Below, piece by piece: positions 5,980 to 7,396 of a stretch of 7,396 bases of DNA (its first letter is position 1; each line of letters opens with the position of its first letter). This DNA comes from an uncultured Moraxellaceae bacterium (lineage in GTDB: Bacteria; Pseudomonadota; Gammaproteobacteria; Pseudomonadales; Moraxellaceae): positions 1 to 7,396 of the forward strand of contig CALFYA010000145.1 of assembly GCA_937952925.1 (NCBI GenBank), written 5' to 3'. Position numbers and translations under genes: made by a program. The notes beneath the pieces are model-generated. The model ran no database searches. It was not told the origin of the DNA and saw nothing but the letters and a program-made list of their open reading frames with translations.

Positions 5980-6885
5980 ATGATTATTCGCCCCAAACAA
6001 CATTGGCTGTTGATGTTGCTGGTGTGGCGCGGCTCGGTGTTGCCCAAGATTTTGCCGCAATTGTTTGCGGTGACACTGCTGTCGGTGGTGGTGACGGCGC
6101 TACATGGGCAGGTGTTGACCTATAAAATTCCGCTCAATTTTGTGCCATTTCCATTGATTGGTGTGGCTTTGGCGATTTTTTTGGGCTTTCGCAACAACGC
6201 CAGTTATGACCGCTTTTGGGAAGGGCGCAAACTGTGGGGTGGCGTGCTCAACGATACGCGCACGCTAGCGCGTCAGTTGCTCAGTTTTAGCACGCAGGAT
6301 CAAGCACGTCCGCTCTTGCTCAGCCTGATTGCCTTTGTCCATGCGCTGCGTCATCAGTTACGCGGCAGCTCGGCACAGCCTGATCTTGAACGCTTGCTCG
6401 GTGCAGATGCGGCGCACTATCAGCATCAAGCCTTTATCCCCAATCTTTTACTGCTACGTTTCTCACAGCAGCTTGCCCATCTGCGCACACAAGGCCAGCT
6501 CGATGTGTGGCTCTCAGCGCAATGTGAAGCACCATTGTCGCGCTTGACCGATGTACTCGGCGGTTGTGAGCGGATTGCCAGCACCCCTCTGCCCTACACC
6601 TATTCGGTGATTTTGCACCGCACCGTGTATGCCTACTGCTTTTTGCTGCCGTTTGCCTTGGTCGATGCGATTGGTTGGACAACCCCGATCATGGTGGCGT
6701 TTATTGGCTATACGTTTTTTGCGCTTGAAGCCCTGAGCGATGAACTTGAAGAGCCATTTGGTACCTCGCCCAATGATTTGGCCTTATCTGCGATCAGCTA
6801 TATGATTGAGCACACCTTGCTGGAAATGATTGGCGAAACACCGACCATTGCCAAACCGACACCTGTTGATTTTGTCTTGGATTAA
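5980..6885 (+). CDS. Bestrophin-family membrane channel (UPF0187 type)
   Basis: A 301-aa inner-membrane protein of the bacterial bestrophin family, pentameric ion channels related to animal bestrophins; a Klebsiella homologue (KpBest) conducts cations. The start at 5980 gives the family-typical N-terminus MIIRPKQHWLLMLLVWRGS; the frame is open upstream, with ATGs at 5893 and 5971, but those residues do not look like the family. Membrane segments lie near residues 24-43, 54-70, 213-232 and 234-252. The hallmark block PLIGVALAIFLGFRNNASYD (58-77) and its continuation RFWEGRKLWGG (78-88) include V62, I66 and F70, at positions that match, from memory, the KpBest pore-neck residues I62, I66 and F70. 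The conserved ALSDELEEPFG (251-261) follows the last membrane segment. A polar, helix-rich stretch (about 100-210) would be the cytoplasmic part. The length is normal for the family. It is divergent from glcB and shares a probable transcript with the gene two bases downstream. Confidence 0.93.
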   Translation: MIIRPKQHWLLMLLVWRGSVLPKILPQLFAVTLLSVVVTALHGQVLTYKIPLNFVPFPLIGVALAIFLGFRNNASYDRFWEGRKLWGGVLNDTRTLARQLLSFSTQDQARPLLLSLIAFVHALRHQLRGSSAQPDLERLLGADAAHYQHQAFIPNLLLLRFSQQLAHLRTQGQLDVWLSAQCEAPLSRLTDVLGGCERIASTPLPYTYSVILHRTVYAYCFLLPFALVDAIGWTTPIMVAFIGYTFFALEALSDELEEPFGTSPNDLALSAISYMIEHTLLEMIGETPTIAKPTPVDFVLD

Positions 6886-6887
6886 AC

Positions 6888-7396
6888 ATGATGAAAAATT
6901 ACTTGATAATCCTCACACTTGGCGCATGCCATTCCGTCAGCCACGCAAACCCTGCACCAATCAACACCCATTTGCCGATTGATCGGGTGCTCTCGGTGGT
7001 GACCACCGATTGGAATGAGGATGGTTTGCAAGATCGCGCCATCTTGATCGCCAGTGACGATAGCAGTGCTGATTTGTATGTGTTTGAAGCCACTGATACC
7101 GATCAACAATCGCCCAAAGCATTGAAAGTGTACAAACAAGGCATGGCATGGATGGGCGGCATGTGGGGCACACAGCCCGAACTCAAACTCAGTGGCCGCA
7201 ATAGCTTGCAGATTGTGTCGCAAAACGATGCTATTGGCCGTGATCGCTGGACTGAAACCATCACCGTGACCCGTCGTGATGGGGATTATCGGGTGGTGGG
7301 TTATACCTACAACAGCCGTGATACTTTAGATCCTAATGCTTTTGGGCCGTGTGCCCGGCTGGCAGTCGGGCAACGACCCGGGCGACAACGCCGAGA
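6888..7396 (+). CDS. Exported protein with a calcium-loop motif, cut by the right edge
   Basis: It begins two bases after the bestrophin stop, with GGA (6879-6881) six bases before the ATG, so the two genes are almost certainly co-transcribed. A second ATG follows directly. The frame is open for 169 codons to the edge. The N-terminus is a signal peptide (KNYLIILTLGACHSVSHA|NP, cut after residue 20). Residues 41-49 read DWNEDGLQD, a DxNxDGxxD loop as found in FG-GAP/VCBS-type and EF-hand-like calcium sites, followed by strand-forming AILIAS. A Met/Gly/Trp-rich segment (GMAWMGGMWG) spans 85-94. The region DGDYRVVGYTYNSRDTLDPN (131-150) recalls exported VCBS-repeat-like proteins of proteobacteria. 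After about residue 153 the sequence becomes Arg/Pro/Gly-rich and very GC-rich, and the true frame may be lost, so the final ~16 residues are doubtful. The exact role is unknown. Confidence 0.82.
   Translation, partial: MMKNYLIILTLGACHSVSHANPAPINTHLPIDRVLSVVTTDWNEDGLQDRAILIASDDSSADLYVFEATDTDQQSPKALKVYKQGMAWMGGMWGTQPELKLSGRNSLQIVSQNDAIGRDRWTETITVTRRDGDYRVVGYTYNSRDTLDPNAFGPCARLAVGQRPGRQRR

Noticed and set aside
6882..7223. Minus-strand open frame of 113 codons at the right end
   Set aside because: Antisense to the gene that follows bestrophin by two bases with a ribosome site, signal peptide and calcium-loop motif.

Overview
This window looks like part of a gammaproteobacterial chromosome, most likely Moraxellaceae (Acinetobacter or a relative). 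The evidence is a full-length malate synthase G, a secreted protein with an N-terminus like Acinetobacter FilA-type surface proteins, several small exported proteins without recognisable families, and a moderate GC content. That GC seems higher than usual for Acinetobacter itself, so a sister genus is possible. This placement rests on recalled families, not on a search. No tRNA, rRNA, CRISPR array, transposase or phage gene is visible. Genes run off both ends.

Layout. On the minus strand, reading right to left, are a 441-aa secreted, cysteine-paired, beta-rich protein (2630-1305), a 135-aa exported six-cysteine protein (1155-748), and an exported protein cut by the left edge (559-1). A 617-base gene-free stretch follows (2631-3247), including a core that is 77% AT. 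It holds leader hairpins for the 441-aa gene, candidate rightward promoters and a 15-codon cysteine-rich mini-ORF. On the plus strand at 3248-3580 is a small periplasmic DUF5666-like protein with an acidic Asp/Gln tail. It converges on glcB (malate synthase G, 5841-3664, minus), which ends at a strong intrinsic terminator. Divergent from glcB is a bestrophin-family membrane channel (5980-6885, plus). Two bases after its stop begins an exported protein with a calcium-loop-like DxNxDGxxD motif, which runs off the right edge.

How the genes relate. glcB is the central-metabolism gene: glyoxylate plus acetyl-CoA to malate. Its upstream region is only 138 bases and is shared with the bestrophin gene. 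The clearest -10 element there reads as a -10 on both strands. The bestrophin gene and its follower are very probably one transcript. Five of the seven genes encode signal-peptide proteins and one an inner-membrane channel, so most of the window concerns the cell envelope. I found no convincing new multi-gene system. The points most worth a second look are the symmetric divergent promoter, the four-cysteine-pair secreted protein, the cysteine-rich mini-ORF in the long leader, the bestrophin/calcium-loop pair, and a sharp composition change with a probable frame problem in the last ~50 bases.
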